Part shown: positions 1 through 9,127 of the stretch, one piece after another
Layout: each line of letters starts with the position of its first letter
Position numbering within the stretch: the first letter of the stretch is position 1
Origin: Cellvibrionaceae bacterium
GTDB taxonomy: Bacteria; Pseudomonadota; Gammaproteobacteria; Pseudomonadales; Cellvibrionaceae
Direction: 5' to 3'
NCBI GenBank assembly: GCA_025800365.1
Contig: JAOXRT010000284.1
Coordinates: forward strand, 1 to 64,000
Length of the DNA: 64,000 nucleotides
Notes under the pieces: model-generated
Seen by the model: only the letters and a program-made list of their open reading frames with translations
The model's database searches: none
What the model was told of the DNA's origin: nothing
Translations under genes and position numbers: made by a program

Positions 1-1146
1 GCTGGCGTAAAGGGCATCTCGTTGTTTATCTGCCCAAAAGTCAACGTTAACGAAGATGGCAGTCTTGGTGAGCGAAATGATGTTGCCTTGGCGGGGCTGC
101 TGCACAAAATGGGTTATCGGAATACCACCTCGACGGTATTGAATTTCGGTGAGAAAGGCGGCGCGCGAGCGTTTCTAGTGGGAGAGCCTAACAAGGGATT
201 GAGCTACATGTTCCAGATGATGAATGAAGCTCGAATTGGTGTGGGGCTTGGTGCATCAGTCTTAGGTTATCAGGGTTATAACTATTCTCTCGACTATGCT
301 CGCCAGCGTCCTCAAGGTCGCATGCCGTCGAATAAAGATCCGCTTTCCAAGCAGGTTCCAATCATCGAGCATGCTGATGTTCGACGTATGTTGCTTGCTC
401 AAAAAGCTTATGTTGAAGGCTCCCTGGCGCTTTGCCTTTATGCCAGCAGTTTGCAAGAGGACGCGCATACGAATCCAGATATGGCGGTCAAAACTCAGTC
501 TGCAAAGTTACTCGATTTGATCACTCCGGTGGTCAAGAGCTTTCCTTCTCGTTACGGCTTGAAAGCTAACGAACTCGCGATTCAGGTATTGGGGGGCGCT
601 GGTTACATTCGTGAATACCCTGTTGAGCAATACTATCGAGACAATCGCCTCAATCCTATCCACGAAGGGACCGAAGGCATTCAAGGTTTGGATTTACTCG
701 GTCGGAAAGTAGTAATGGAGCAGGGCGCTGCTTATAAAATGCTGGTGAAGGAAATCATTGCGAGTATCCAAGACGCCAAGAAAAACGAAGCTCTGACGCT
801 CATTGCTGATGAACTGAGTGCTGGCTTGGATCGATTGAACGCCAGTACACAAGTGCTTGCAGCAGCGATGTCAAAAGATCCTGATAGAGGTTTAGCAAAT
901 GCCTCGGTCTACCTGGATATGTTTGGACGGGTGCTCGTTTCATGGATTTGGCTGAAACAGGCGCTGGTTGCCAACGCCAAGTTGTCTTCAGAGAAGTTAT
1001 TTGAGGACGACGAATCCTTTTATAAAGGTAAGTTGCAAACAGCACAGTACTATTTAACGTGGGAATTGCCTGAGACTGCCACCCAAGCCGCGCTGCTGCA
1101 GAGTTTAAACGATGTCACTTACGATATGCGTAATGAATGGTTTTGA
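1..1146 (+). CDS. Acyl-CoA dehydrogenase, C-terminal part (5' truncated by window edge)
   Basis: The reading frame is open from the first base of the window, so only the C-terminal ~380 residues are seen and the true start lies to the left. The segment RDNRLNPIHEGTEGIQ is the conserved flavin/substrate-site region of the acyl-CoA dehydrogenase superfamily (family consensus RDxRxxxIxEGTxxIQ). After it runs another ~150 residues, which fits the longer (~600-residue) branch with an AcdhC-type C-terminal extension that includes the DmdC-like enzymes. These are FAD enzymes that oxidise acyl-CoA thioesters to enoyl-CoA. The exact substrate cannot be told from this part. No partner gene is visible downstream; the next gene is isocitrate lyase, with its own leader. 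Confidence 0.9.
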   Translation, partial: AGVKGISLFICPKVNVNEDGSLGERNDVALAGLLHKMGYRNTTSTVLNFGEKGGARAFLVGEPNKGLSYMFQMMNEARIGVGLGASVLGYQGYNYSLDYARQRPQGRMPSNKDPLSKQVPIIEHADVRRMLLAQKAYVEGSLALCLYASSLQEDAHTNPDMAVKTQSAKLLDLITPVVKSFPSRYGLKANELAIQVLGGAGYIREYPVEQYYRDNRLNPIHEGTEGIQGLDLLGRKVVMEQGAAYKMLVKEIIASIQDAKKNEALTLIADELSAGLDRLNASTQVLAAAMSKDPDRGLANASVYLDMFGRVLVSWIWLKQALVANAKLSSEKLFEDDESFYKGKLQTAQYYLTWELPETATQAALLQSLNDVTYDMRNEWF

Positions 1147-1492
1147 ATGCGCTAGCCGTCAATAGACGTGAGCTTGATTCACGTCAAGTTGGTGAGTTTC
1201 TGTATGTTTGTATTTGTGACATAGCATTTCTGTTATCTAAACAGACTGTTAAGTTGTGCCCATAATGCTTTGATATAAAAGGAAATAAAAAATATTTGCT
1301 CTCTTTGGTATTTATTTTATTTATAACGAATATATGGGTTATATATTGTATTTATTGCGGTGCATTGCATAGAATTCCCAGCGAATTTTGAACCACGCTC
1401 CTTTTAGGTCTTAGCTTTGACAGAGAGATTATTTCTGACAGAGAAAAGAGTGGATAAAAGGGGTTTCATTCCTAAACTCAAGGGATAAAAAC
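1147..1492. other. Intergenic leader of isocitrate lyase (346 bp)
   Basis: Apart from the hairpin at 1165-1185 I see no gene here. Roughly 1230-1375 is very AT-rich and probably carries the aceA promoter. A short direct repeat, TGACAGAGA, occurs at about 1418 and 1436. The ribosome binding site of aceA is AAGGGA, seven bases before its ATG. No sure -35/-10 pair was assigned. Confidence 0.5.
1165..1185 (+). terminator. Hairpin after the acyl-CoA dehydrogenase, possible weak terminator
   Basis: A perfect 7-bp inverted repeat (GACGTGA / TCACGTC) with a 7-nt loop starts 18 bases after the stop codon. There is no T-run behind it, so it may be a processing or stabilising stem rather than an intrinsic terminator. 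Confidence 0.35.
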
Positions 1493-3073
1493 ATGTCAGG
1501 TTATCAAGCTGAAGTTCAAGCAGCAGAAGTTGCTAACTCTTTCCCAGGCGTAAGCGCAGAATCTGCGGCTCGTATGCGTCTTCAAAACAAATTCAAGACA
1601 GGTCTAGACGTTGCTAAGTACACAGCATCTATCATGCGTCGCGACATGGCTGAGTTCGACAAAGACAAAACTAAGTACACTCAGTCTCTAGGCTGCTGGC
1701 ACGGTTTTGTTGGTCAGCAAAAACTGATCTCTATCAAGAAGCACTTCGGTTCAACTGAGCGTCGCTACTTGTACCTATCAGGTTGGATGGTCGCCGCTCT
1801 ACGCTCTGACTTCGGTCCTCTTCCTGACCAGTCTATGCACGAGAAGACTGCTGTAGCTGGCTTGGTAGAAGAGCTATACACCTTCTTGCGCCAAGCTGAT
1901 GCTCGTGAGCTAGGTGGCTTGTTCCGTGCCTTGGATGCTGCTCGTGAAGCGGGTGATACAGCTAAAGCAGCTGAGATCCAAGATCAAATCGACAACCACG
2001 AAACTCACGTAGTGCCAATCGTTGCTGATATCGACGCTGGTTTTGGTAACGCTGAAGCCACTTACTTGATGGCTAAGCAAATGATCGAAGCGGGCGCTTG
2101 CTGTTTGCAGATCGAAAACCAGGTTGCTGATGAGAAGCAGTGTGGTCACCAGGACGGTAAAGTAACCGTACCTCACGCTGATTTCCACGCTAAATTGCGC
2201 GCTCTGCGTTACGCCTTCATGGAGCTGGGTGTAGACGATGGTCTAATCGTTGCTCGTACCGACTCTGAAGGTGCTGGCCTAACTAAAGAAATCGCGGTTG
2301 TTAAAGAGCCAGGCGATCAGGGTGATGTGTACAACTCTTACCTAGACGTTGAAGAGATTGATGTAGCTGACATGGCCGAAGGTGATGTTGTAATCAATCG
2401 TAACGGCAAGCTGGTACGTCCTAAGCGTCTACCTTCTGGTTTGTATCAGTTCCGTCAGGGTACTGGCCACGAGCGTTGCGTATTTGACTGTATCGAAGCC
2501 ATTAACGCCGGTGCTGACCTATTGTGGATCGAGACTGCGGTACCAACCGTTCACGAAATTAAGGGCATGATGGACGAAGTACGTAAAGTACATCCTGATG
2601 CGAAGTTGGTTTACAACAACTCTCCTTCGTTCAACTGGACCTTGAACTTCCGTCAGCAAACTTACGATGCATGGGCGGCTGAAGGTAAAGACGTTTCTGC
2701 CTACGATCGCGACAACCTAATGTCTGCTGAGTACGATGGTTCTGAGTTGTCTGCTGCGGCTGATGCTCGTGTTAAGACCTTCCAGGCGGATACTGCTCGC
2801 GAAGCAAACGTATTCCACCACTTGATCACTCTACCGACTTACCACACTACCGCTTTGTCTGTAGACAACTTGGCGAAAGAGTACTTCGGTGAGCAGGGCA
2901 TGTTGGGTTATGTTGAAGGCGTTCAGCGTAAAGAGATCCGTCAAGGCATCGCTTGCGTTAAGCACCAGAACATGGCTGGTTCTGACTTGGGCGACGATCA
3001 CAAAGAGTACTACGCTGGTGAGAACGCTCTGAAAGCTGGTGGTGCGAAAAACACCTCTAACCAGTTCAGCTAA
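1493..3073 (+). CDS. aceA: Isocitrate lyase
   Basis: Isocitrate lyase splits isocitrate into glyoxylate and succinate, the first step of the glyoxylate shunt, needed for growth on acetate and fatty acids. The 526-residue protein carries the active-site Cys-His segment as KQCGH (about residue 218), the form seen in the ~530-residue Pseudomonas-type enzymes, instead of the KKCGH of E. coli AceA. It also has the metal-binding run VADIDAGFGNAEAT, the downstream IVARTDSEGA, and the NNSPSFNW substrate loop. The start is supported by AAGGGA seven bases upstream. Codon use is noticeably biased to GGT, CGT and AAC, as expected for a highly expressed gene. It stands alone, with its own leader and terminator, next to an acyl-CoA dehydrogenase that would also feed acetyl-CoA. 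No malate synthase is in the window. Confidence 0.97.
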   Translation: MSGYQAEVQAAEVANSFPGVSAESAARMRLQNKFKTGLDVAKYTASIMRRDMAEFDKDKTKYTQSLGCWHGFVGQQKLISIKKHFGSTERRYLYLSGWMVAALRSDFGPLPDQSMHEKTAVAGLVEELYTFLRQADARELGGLFRALDAAREAGDTAKAAEIQDQIDNHETHVVPIVADIDAGFGNAEATYLMAKQMIEAGACCLQIENQVADEKQCGHQDGKVTVPHADFHAKLRALRYAFMELGVDDGLIVARTDSEGAGLTKEIAVVKEPGDQGDVYNSYLDVEEIDVADMAEGDVVINRNGKLVRPKRLPSGLYQFRQGTGHERCVFDCIEAINAGADLLWIETAVPTVHEIKGMMDEVRKVHPDAKLVYNNSPSFNWTLNFRQQTYDAWAAEGKDVSAYDRDNLMSAEYDGSELSAAADARVKTFQADTAREANVFHHLITLPTYHTTALSVDNLAKEYFGEQGMLGYVEGVQRKEIRQGIACVKHQNMAGSDLGDDHKEYYAGENALKAGGAKNTSNQFS

Positions 3074-3114
3074 TCGAGCTAGTTGCTAGGGGCTTAGCAA
3101 TAGGCTCCACAGCT

Positions 3115-3149
3115 AAAAAGCGGCCCCTGTTATAGGTGCCGCTTTTTTT
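3115..3149 (+). terminator. Intrinsic terminator of aceA
   Basis: A-run, GCGGC stem, 13-nt loop, GCCGC and a run of seven Ts, about 42 bases after the aceA stop. The A and T runs extend the stem. Confidence 0.9.
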
Positions 3150-3166
3150 ATGCCCGCTGATATATA

Positions 3167-3202
3167 GGGGGCAGACCCCTGGGGTCTGACCCCATCATGG
3201 GG
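3167..3202. repeat. Compound palindrome built on GGGGTCTGACCCC
   Basis: Two overlapping inverted repeats lie back to back. GGCAGACCCC faces GGGGTCTG(A)CC around 3180, and CCCCAT-C-ATGGGG follows at 3190-3202. The core GGGGTCTGACCCC and its relatives occur as dispersed palindromes in many bacterial genomes and resemble REP-type elements. No REP-associated transposase gene lies nearby, and only one copy is seen in this window. Confidence 0.6.
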
Positions 3203-3248
3203 TAAAATTCTTATGTTTTAAGCCATAGATGATTAAGTGATTGTGATC

Positions 3249-3812
3249 ATGACAGATTTTCCAGCCCAATTTAAAGATTCTTCCGAGTTATTAAGCGAAG
3301 CGGGCTTCGCTACTAGTAATACTTGGTATCACGGTACCTCTTCGGCGCTACTGGGCTCTATACAGGCCTATGGCCTTAAGCGTTCCGGTGATAAGGCTAT
3401 GAAGCAAGCTGCAAAGCAGACCATGGCGACCATTGGTAATAGCTATACCGAAACCATTGAGCCAGTCTTTTTAACCCAGAGTAAAGAGCTGGCCTATTAT
3501 TGGGCCGCGCAAACTGTACGTGATCGTGGTGTTAGGGTGGAGGGTGATGAGCAGCCGGCTATCCTAGAGCTGCAGCTGCCTGAGGAGCTAAATAAGCTAG
3601 TGAAACCCGATGTCGGTGCTATGAGTTTGTTGCTCATCCAAGAAGGTGAGGCTTATCTGGCGCATGTGGCGGGAATCTATCAGGCTAAGGGGTTAGCCGT
3701 CCCTGATATTGACCTGCGCAATGCGGATCGAATGGAGTATCTTAATAAGCTCGGCATGGCCTACATCGATAAAGATATCAGCCTAGAGCACATTCAATTT
3801 TTAACCGCCTAG
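3249..3812 (+). CDS. ADP-ribosyltransferase-fold-like protein, function unknown
   Basis: A 187-residue cytoplasmic protein with no signal peptide or membrane helix. Near the N-terminus it has WYHGTSSALLGSIQAYGL, which resembles the HGT...I...GL start of the ADP-ribosyltransferase fold (also used by KptA/Tpt1 RNA 2'-phosphotransferases). About 40 residues later, FLTQSKELAYYWA resembles the second beta-strand block ([FY]-[ST]...A..Y) of that fold. A third catalytic position is not clear; the Glu of AILELQLP is a candidate. The ATG at 3249 is preferred; an in-frame GTG at 3237 is possible, and neither has a strong ribosome binding site. It is a single gene behind the aceA terminator. No antitoxin-like partner is adjacent, which argues against a plain toxin. 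The assignment is fold-level only. Confidence 0.6.
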   Translation: MTDFPAQFKDSSELLSEAGFATSNTWYHGTSSALLGSIQAYGLKRSGDKAMKQAAKQTMATIGNSYTETIEPVFLTQSKELAYYWAAQTVRDRGVRVEGDEQPAILELQLPEELNKLVKPDVGAMSLLLIQEGEAYLAHVAGIYQAKGLAVPDIDLRNADRMEYLNKLGMAYIDKDISLEHIQFLTA

Positions 3813-4076
3813 TTCGATTGAAAGCAAGGAAGCTTTCATCATGTCTGCATAGAGCGCGTTTGAAAAACGACCGTTTGGCGCTTAAAGCAAGGTGCATAGC
3901 TTCGTTTAGAGTATACTGAAGGTGATTTTGTATAAATGATCACCACTTTATATGGTCGCCACAATAAAAGATGTAGCTGTGCAAGGATGCCACTAGCGAA
4001 CTATGCGATACCTATTCATTCAAGCTGCCAATGTTATCTCTGAGCCTCTTTCTCGTCGATGTGAGAGGTTGGGGTA

Positions 4077-5132
4077 GTGTTGTTTCAAGATAATTCCCCG
4101 CATCGCCGCTCAGTAATGCGCGCTCTAAGCCTATTTACGGCTTGGGGCGGCTTAATATTTTGTGTTTTAAATATCATGCGTGGGCTGCATTGGTTGGCCG
4201 CTATTGAATTTTTTGCGGCGATGGCGGCTGTCTTCTCTTATTATCGAATGGCAACTACACAGCGCCTGCTGGCTTGGAGTGTCGGGTTTATTCTGTGTTT
4301 CTACACCATAATGATGATTGCTTTGTTGGTGCCCAATACCAGTCCGACGATCTTTGTTTGGGTGTTTTTACTGCCTTTAATTTCTTATCTTACCTTGGGT
4401 AGTCACCTAGGCCTCAGGTTTACCGCGGTGTACGTCTTTTTCGCTGCTGTGGCGTTTTATCTTCGTGTGGAGATGGAGATAGGTATCCTAACCTTGAGCA
4501 GTGCGTTTAATGTAGTGCTGTGCGGCTCACTTATTTGGGTGTTTTCCCATCTTTATGAGGTGAATAGAGAGCGCTCACAGCAAGCGCTTATGAAGATGGC
4601 TTCACAGGATTCTTTGACGGGCTTAAATAATCGACTGCGTCTTACTGAGATCTTTCAGCGCGAAATTCAGGTTGCTAAGCGAAATGAGATAGCACTGAGC
4701 CTATTGTTGATTGATGTCGACCACTTTAAGGAGGTCAATGATCGCTATGGGCATATACTCGGTGACCGAGTTTTACAGGGTTTGGCCGATTTAATTCGTA
4801 GCCATAGTCGCCAAACGGATTATGGATTTAGAGTTGGCGGCGAAGAGTTTTGCTTAATTCTCTCTGGAGCAGATCTTAATTCGGCATCTAAGGTAGCCGA
4901 AACACTACGCCAGTCTATTGACTCAGAAAGCTTCGAGCAGGACGGCGAAAGTGTTTATGTAACCGTTAGCATTGGGGTGGCCGAGTACGGCAATGACGGC
5001 AGAGATCTAGATAGTCTTTATCGAGTTGCAGATAAGCGACTCTATGAAGCTAAAACTTCAGGACGCAACCGGGTGGTGAAAGAAGGCTTTAATCATGCGG
5101 TAGATATCCGCTCCGTATCTGCTTCAATCTAG
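4077..5132 (+). CDS. Membrane diguanylate cyclase (GGDEF)
   Basis: This 351-residue protein makes cyclic di-GMP from two GTP. Residues ~15-165 hold about six hydrophobic helices that form a membrane sensor region without a recognised named domain. The C-terminal half is a GGDEF domain: DSLTGLNNR opens it, IDVDHFKEVNDRYGH gives the metal and guanine sites, and RVGGEEF is an active-type signature. RQTD sits exactly five residues before GGEEF, so the RxxD inhibitory I-site is intact and product inhibition is expected. The start is GTG with a GAGAGG stretch upstream. No EAL domain is present. It is monocistronic; the LysR gene follows ~90 bases later on the same strand. Confidence 0.93.
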   Translation: MLFQDNSPHRRSVMRALSLFTAWGGLIFCVLNIMRGLHWLAAIEFFAAMAAVFSYYRMATTQRLLAWSVGFILCFYTIMMIALLVPNTSPTIFVWVFLLPLISYLTLGSHLGLRFTAVYVFFAAVAFYLRVEMEIGILTLSSAFNVVLCGSLIWVFSHLYEVNRERSQQALMKMASQDSLTGLNNRLRLTEIFQREIQVAKRNEIALSLLLIDVDHFKEVNDRYGHILGDRVLQGLADLIRSHSRQTDYGFRVGGEEFCLILSGADLNSASKVAETLRQSIDSESFEQDGESVYVTVSIGVAEYGNDGRDLDSLYRVADKRLYEAKTSGRNRVVKEGFNHAVDIRSVSASI

Positions 5133-5229
5133 TGTAGCTCTGCTATCTGTGCTATCTGTATTTAAAATGCAGATGGACAAAGCTATATCTTTGGTGAATA
5201 ATAGCGGCCACTGAAATAAAGTGTCGCCT

Positions 5230-6168
5230 ATGAATATCTCCCGTATCGATCTCAATCTTCTTGTCTATCTCGACGTCCTTCTTAGAGAGCGCAATGTTAC
5301 TAAAGCGGCTAGCCATCTGGGTATTAGCCAGCCCGCTATGAGTAACGGTTTAAAGCGCCTAAGAGAATTGTTTAATGATCCATTGCTGGTAAGAACCAGC
5401 GAAGGGATGACTCCCACTGAAAGAGCAACAGAATTGGAGCCCCAGGTAAGAGCGGTATTAGCGGATATCGAAAAGGCGGTGCAACCTCGGGAAGACTTTG
5501 ATGCTAAGGGCAGTGAGCGAGTGTTCCGCATCATGGCCAGCGATTATGCAGAATCAACTTTATTCCCGAAGCTATTAAAGCGCCTGCGCAATGATGCACC
5601 TGGTGTGACGCTGGATATTATGACGCCTAGTGACGTGAGTTTTCTCGATGTAGAGCAGGGCAAGGTTGATATGGTGATCAACCGCTTTGACTCTATGCCG
5701 CAGTCCTTCCACCAGTTGACGGTTTGGCGTGATAGCTTTTCTTGCCTAATGAGTAAGAAAAATCCCGCCAGGCACGATTTTGATCTCGAAAAATATCTGC
5801 AATCCAAGCATGTCTGGGTCAGTAAAACCGGCATGGGTGTGGGTGTGGGCGTTAACCCAAGTGATGTTCAGCGCTTGGGTTGGGTTGATGAGGCGCTGGC
5901 AAAAGCCGGTCATAAGCGTGAGATTACCGTTTTTACCCGCCACTATCAGGCCGCGATGCTGCTAGCGGAACAAAAAGATCTAGTGGTGACCATTCCTACT
6001 CGGGCGGCACAGCTGCAAAGCAAAAATAGTCGCGTGGTTATTAAAGATCCGCCATTTGAGATACCTCCACTCGAGCTAAAAATGGCCTGGAGTCCCTTAT
6101 TGCAAAATAATCCGGCGCATCAATGGCTTCGTCGCTTGATAGCTGAAGTCGCAAAAACGATTGACTAA
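5230..6168 (+). CDS. LysR-family transcriptional regulator
   Basis: The protein is about 312 residues, the usual LysR length. The N-terminus has the wHTH pattern IDLNLL...RNVTKAASHLGISQPAMSNGLKRLRELFNDPLLVRT, followed by a periplasmic-binding-protein-like effector domain (about residues 85-305). The DPLLVRT and TPTERA segments are typical of the NodD/LeuO-like branch. The ATG at 5230 gives the classic short lead-in to IDLNLL; a GTG at 5221 is an alternative. It lies 26 bases upstream of the LpxR-like gene on the same strand and could be cotranscribed with it or control it. The effector is unknown. Confidence 0.9.
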   Translation: MNISRIDLNLLVYLDVLLRERNVTKAASHLGISQPAMSNGLKRLRELFNDPLLVRTSEGMTPTERATELEPQVRAVLADIEKAVQPREDFDAKGSERVFRIMASDYAESTLFPKLLKRLRNDAPGVTLDIMTPSDVSFLDVEQGKVDMVINRFDSMPQSFHQLTVWRDSFSCLMSKKNPARHDFDLEKYLQSKHVWVSKTGMGVGVGVNPSDVQRLGWVDEALAKAGHKREITVFTRHYQAAMLLAEQKDLVVTIPTRAAQLQSKNSRVVIKDPPFEIPPLELKMAWSPLLQNNPAHQWLRRLIAEVAKTID

Positions 6169-6194
6169 GGCCTTAGGCCGTTCAAAGGAAAGAA

Positions 6195-7238
6195 ATGAAC
6201 AAGATACACGGAGCCTTGTGCTTATTGGCTGCGAGCGTTAACCCTATGGCTGCTTTAGCTGAAGATCGCTGGACGGCCAATTTATACTTTGAAAACGATC
6301 TATTTACCGGCACGGATCTGAATTACACCAATGGTGTGCGAATGTCCTTTATCTCGCCGGATGTCGACAGTTTCTTAACCAGTCGCGAAGAAGCTTATCC
6401 TTGGGTGAATACCCTCAATGAGTGGCTCAAGTTTATTCACCCAAGTCCTCCTAAAAAGGGTGAGCAGCATGTTCAGCGCAATATGATTTTAAGTGCCGGC
6501 CAGCTTATGTTTACCCCTACAGATCGCAATCGTCTAACGGTTGACCCAGATGATCGCCCCTATGCGGGTTGGTTATACGGCGGTATTGGTTATCAAGCTC
6601 GAGTTGGTGATCGTCTGCATTCTGTTGAGTTAAATTTGGGGGTGGTAGGGCCACTGGCCAAGGCGAAAGAAGCCCAAGATTTTATTCATGCGGAGCGTGA
6701 TATCGATTTATTTTTAGGTTGGGATAATCAACTTGAAAACGAGCCGGGCTTTCAGTTGGTTTTTGAGCGCAAACGCCGATTCCAAATTACTGATGAGCCT
6801 ATTCTTGGCTTTATCGATATGGACTTTATTAATCACTGGGGAGGTAGCATTGGTAATGTGAGCTCCTATCTAAATGCGGGTGGTGAATTCCGTATGGGCT
6901 ATCGTTTGCCCAATGATTTTGGAGTGTCTACCTTACGCCCTGGGGGTGATAACAGTGCGCCCGGTCTGGGTAATCCACTTGATCGCGATTGGCATGTTTA
7001 TGGCTTTGTGGCGACAGATGTACGCCTAGTCGCTAATAATATCTTTTTAGATGGTAACACCTTTCGAGATAGTCACTCGGTTGATAAAGAATACCTAGTG
7101 GGTGATGCCGCTATTGGCGCAGCGCTAATTTATGAGCGTTGGAAACTGTCTTATTCTCATGTTTTTCGCAGCAAAGAATTTAAGCAACAGAATGAAGGGC
7201 AGGCCTATGGCTCGATCTCATTGAGTTATAGCTTTTAA
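6195..7238 (+). CDS. LpxR-like outer-membrane lipid A 3'-O-deacylase (DUF2219 family)
   Basis: LpxR enzymes are outer-membrane beta-barrels that remove the 3'-acyloxyacyl group of lipid A. The 347-residue protein has a signal peptide (cleavage near ALAED) and then the family's opening motif YFENDLFTGTDLNYTNG, whose Asn-Asp pair and Thr match the metal/active-site end of known LpxR proteins. DDRPYAGWLYGGIGY follows, then ELNLGVVGP...AQDFIHAERD, in which the His is the likely catalytic residue. Alternating beta-strand segments run to a C-terminal SYSF, a typical barrel end. The start is supported by AAGGAAAG upstream. It converges with the type II secretion operon, only 21 bases from the gspL stop. 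Enzymatic activity is inferred from family membership. Confidence 0.85.
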   Translation: MNKIHGALCLLAASVNPMAALAEDRWTANLYFENDLFTGTDLNYTNGVRMSFISPDVDSFLTSREEAYPWVNTLNEWLKFIHPSPPKKGEQHVQRNMILSAGQLMFTPTDRNRLTVDPDDRPYAGWLYGGIGYQARVGDRLHSVELNLGVVGPLAKAKEAQDFIHAERDIDLFLGWDNQLENEPGFQLVFERKRRFQITDEPILGFIDMDFINHWGGSIGNVSSYLNAGGEFRMGYRLPNDFGVSTLRPGGDNSAPGLGNPLDRDWHVYGFVATDVRLVANNIFLDGNTFRDSHSVDKEYLVGDAAIGAALIYERWKLSYSHVFRSKEFKQQNEGQAYGSISLSYSF

Positions 7239-7259
7239 GATTTTCAACCCAAGGCAAAG

Positions 7260-8153
7260 TCAAAATAACTGAGTCCCCCAGAACAGGGCACAGATAACAC
7301 TTAAGCTAATGCCAGCTAACATTAGCGGCTTGCTGGGGCGCCGTAAGCGATAGCTGTTTGCCAGTGGCGGAAAATGGCTATTGAGCAGGTTGCTATTGGA
7401 TTTTGGCTTGACGTCGAATGAGTGCTGAAAGCAAAGCAGTTGTTCTAAATCAGCAGCCTCGCAGGGGCTGCAGAGCTCAATATCAATGGCGTTTTTGCTC
7501 ATTTCTTGCCGCTCCAACTCTGAAAAATTCTTACTGAACTCTTCTAGGCAGCCATAGATTTTGAGCTTGTCGGTCTGAGCCTTTGAGAGGCGGCTCCACC
7601 AGGCCTGGGCCCAGCTCCGATGCACGCAGTAGGATTGCCGCTGGAATGCGGAATTTGCCAAGCTTTGTTGGTTAATGATCAAGCGAGAACCGAGGCATAA
7701 GGCTGTGGCACAGTCTGCTTCTTGCGGCAAAAGTTGGTAATCAAAATAAACATCTACCAGCGCTAGGCCGTCGAGGCTTTGATAGAGCTTGTCGAAGAAC
7801 TCGCGATCGATGGCTTCAATGCTGTGGGTGTTTCTATTCGAGTGGCAAAGGCTCAAGAGCTCCTCGGTTTTTACGCTGCTAAATTCATGCAGGGCAAACT
7901 CAGCGGCCGCGCGAGCATTTCGTTTTGAGCAGCTTAGTTCGGCGCTCAGGGAGATACTGTGTTCGCTAGCAATAATAACGTGGCAGGGAAGGCTAGAGAA
8001 CTCACTCGGCAGTAGGGCCTGTAAAGGCTGACTGTTGTGTCTATTGATGCTGGAGTGGGCCATATTTAGGCAGCCGCTCGAGCTTACCTGGCCGTCCTCA
8101 TAGACCAACCATTCCACCGAGGGTTTTATGTATATATATAAATGCGCAGCCAT
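7260..8153 (-). CDS. gspL: Type II secretion protein GspL, truncated after the membrane helix
   Basis: GspL couples the GspE ATPase to the inner-membrane platform. This 297-residue protein matches the cytoplasmic actin-like part poorly conserved in sequence: IYIKPSVEWLVYEDGQ, then HVIIASEHSISL and RAAAEFALHEF. It ends with one hydrophobic helix (LMLAGISLSVICALFW) followed by only four residues. Family members usually have ~380-400 residues with a periplasmic ferredoxin-like domain after this helix; that domain is absent. There is no room for a frameshifted remainder, because the convergent LpxR-like gene ends 21 bases away, and no gspM follows. It is the last gene of the operon, three bases after gspK. 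The call rests on gene order plus the weak sequence match. Confidence 0.75.
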   Translation of the reverse strand: MAAHLYIYIKPSVEWLVYEDGQVSSSGCLNMAHSSINRHNSQPLQALLPSEFSSLPCHVIIASEHSISLSAELSCSKRNARAAAEFALHEFSSVKTEELLSLCHSNRNTHSIEAIDREFFDKLYQSLDGLALVDVYFDYQLLPQEADCATALCLGSRLIINQQSLANSAFQRQSYCVHRSWAQAWWSRLSKAQTDKLKIYGCLEEFSKNFSELERQEMSKNAIDIELCSPCEAADLEQLLCFQHSFDVKPKSNSNLLNSHFPPLANSYRLRRPSKPLMLAGISLSVICALFWGTQLF

Positions 8154-8156
8154 GCC

Positions 8157-9119
8157 TTACATCCTATAACTAAATAGCTTTTTAAGCACCTGATTTTGTT
8201 GTTGTATAAACCACCACTGCGCCTGCTTATGGTGGCTACGTGCCACGGTAATGCGAAGCCAGTAAAATTCATCGCGCAGTTGCAGCTGCAGTTTCACCTG
8301 GCTTGGAAGTTCGATGGATTGCAGTTCGTCCATGTTCCAAAATTGGTGGTTACTGCTTAAAGGCTTTTTGCTAATTCTATCAATAAGTCGAGTGCTTCTA
8401 TCACTGTCGAGCTGGTTGAGTAGTAGCGCCCGCAGTAGAGGATCGTCTGCTTTGCTGAAATTATTAATATTCCAGCGGCTATCATTATGTGGTCGAAAAC
8501 AAATGAAATCGTTTAGGCGCTGCCAATCTTCGCTTTTCCATCCTGTCGCTAGCAATTGCCTAGCTAAACTATTTTTGCTTGCGATAGGGTCCAGGCTAGA
8601 GTTTTTTAAAATTGTACTGGAATATCTATGGATGAGCACGATGTCATCGTTAGGGTTGGGCGCTTTGATATTTTCCAGTAAGAATTTGAGTTGCAGTAGT
8701 GCAGGGCTTGTTTGGAGATATTGCAAATCAAAGTCGATGATACTGTTTAGATTAATACAGGGCGTTGCCGGTGAAAGTTTTGCCTTAACGCTGCTTTCAT
8801 TTATCGCTAAGCTATAGCTTTCAAACCAAGGCTGTCTAGGGTGGCTGCTGTTTTGGCTGCTAATACCTTGGGCGTAGTAGTCAAGCGCGAACTGTTCAAT
8901 TGCCCCAAGCTCAGTACTGATAGCTTGCTGTTGTTCCTGCATAGTAAGCCGGCGCTGTAGGTGGTAACTATTTTCGGCACTGTTAACCACAAGTATGCTA
9001 ATAATGGCGAGCAATAAAAGGACCAGTAGCAAAGCTGCGCCAGACTGTCGCCCTCTATCGCCTTTGTCATAATTTAAGGGCGTGATAGTGATTAGGTTGA
9101 TACTTTTAACTTTACTCAT
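8157..9119 (-). CDS. gspK: Type II secretion minor pseudopilin GspK
   Basis: GspK is the large tip pseudopilin. A short leader ends in a prepilin site followed by GAALLLVLLLLAI, which lacks the Glu at position 5; this is the hallmark of GspK. The region after the helix (about residues 60-320) is the large alpha-helical domain, shown by LLATGWKSEDWQRLNDFICF and NINNFSKADDPLLRALL. The ATG at 9119 is preferred because it lies eight bases after the gspJ stop. The longer frame starting at 9179 would overlap gspJ by ~50 bases and add residues that do not look like a leader. Confidence 0.88.
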   Translation of the reverse strand: MSKVKSINLITITPLNYDKGDRGRQSGAALLLVLLLLAIISILVVNSAENSYHLQRRLTMQEQQQAISTELGAIEQFALDYYAQGISSQNSSHPRQPWFESYSLAINESSVKAKLSPATPCINLNSIIDFDLQYLQTSPALLQLKFLLENIKAPNPNDDIVLIHRYSSTILKNSSLDPIASKNSLARQLLATGWKSEDWQRLNDFICFRPHNDSRWNINNFSKADDPLLRALLLNQLDSDRSTRLIDRISKKPLSSNHQFWNMDELQSIELPSQVKLQLQLRDEFYWLRITVARSHHKQAQWWFIQQQNQVLKKLFSYRM

Positions 9120-9127
9120 ATTCGTGC

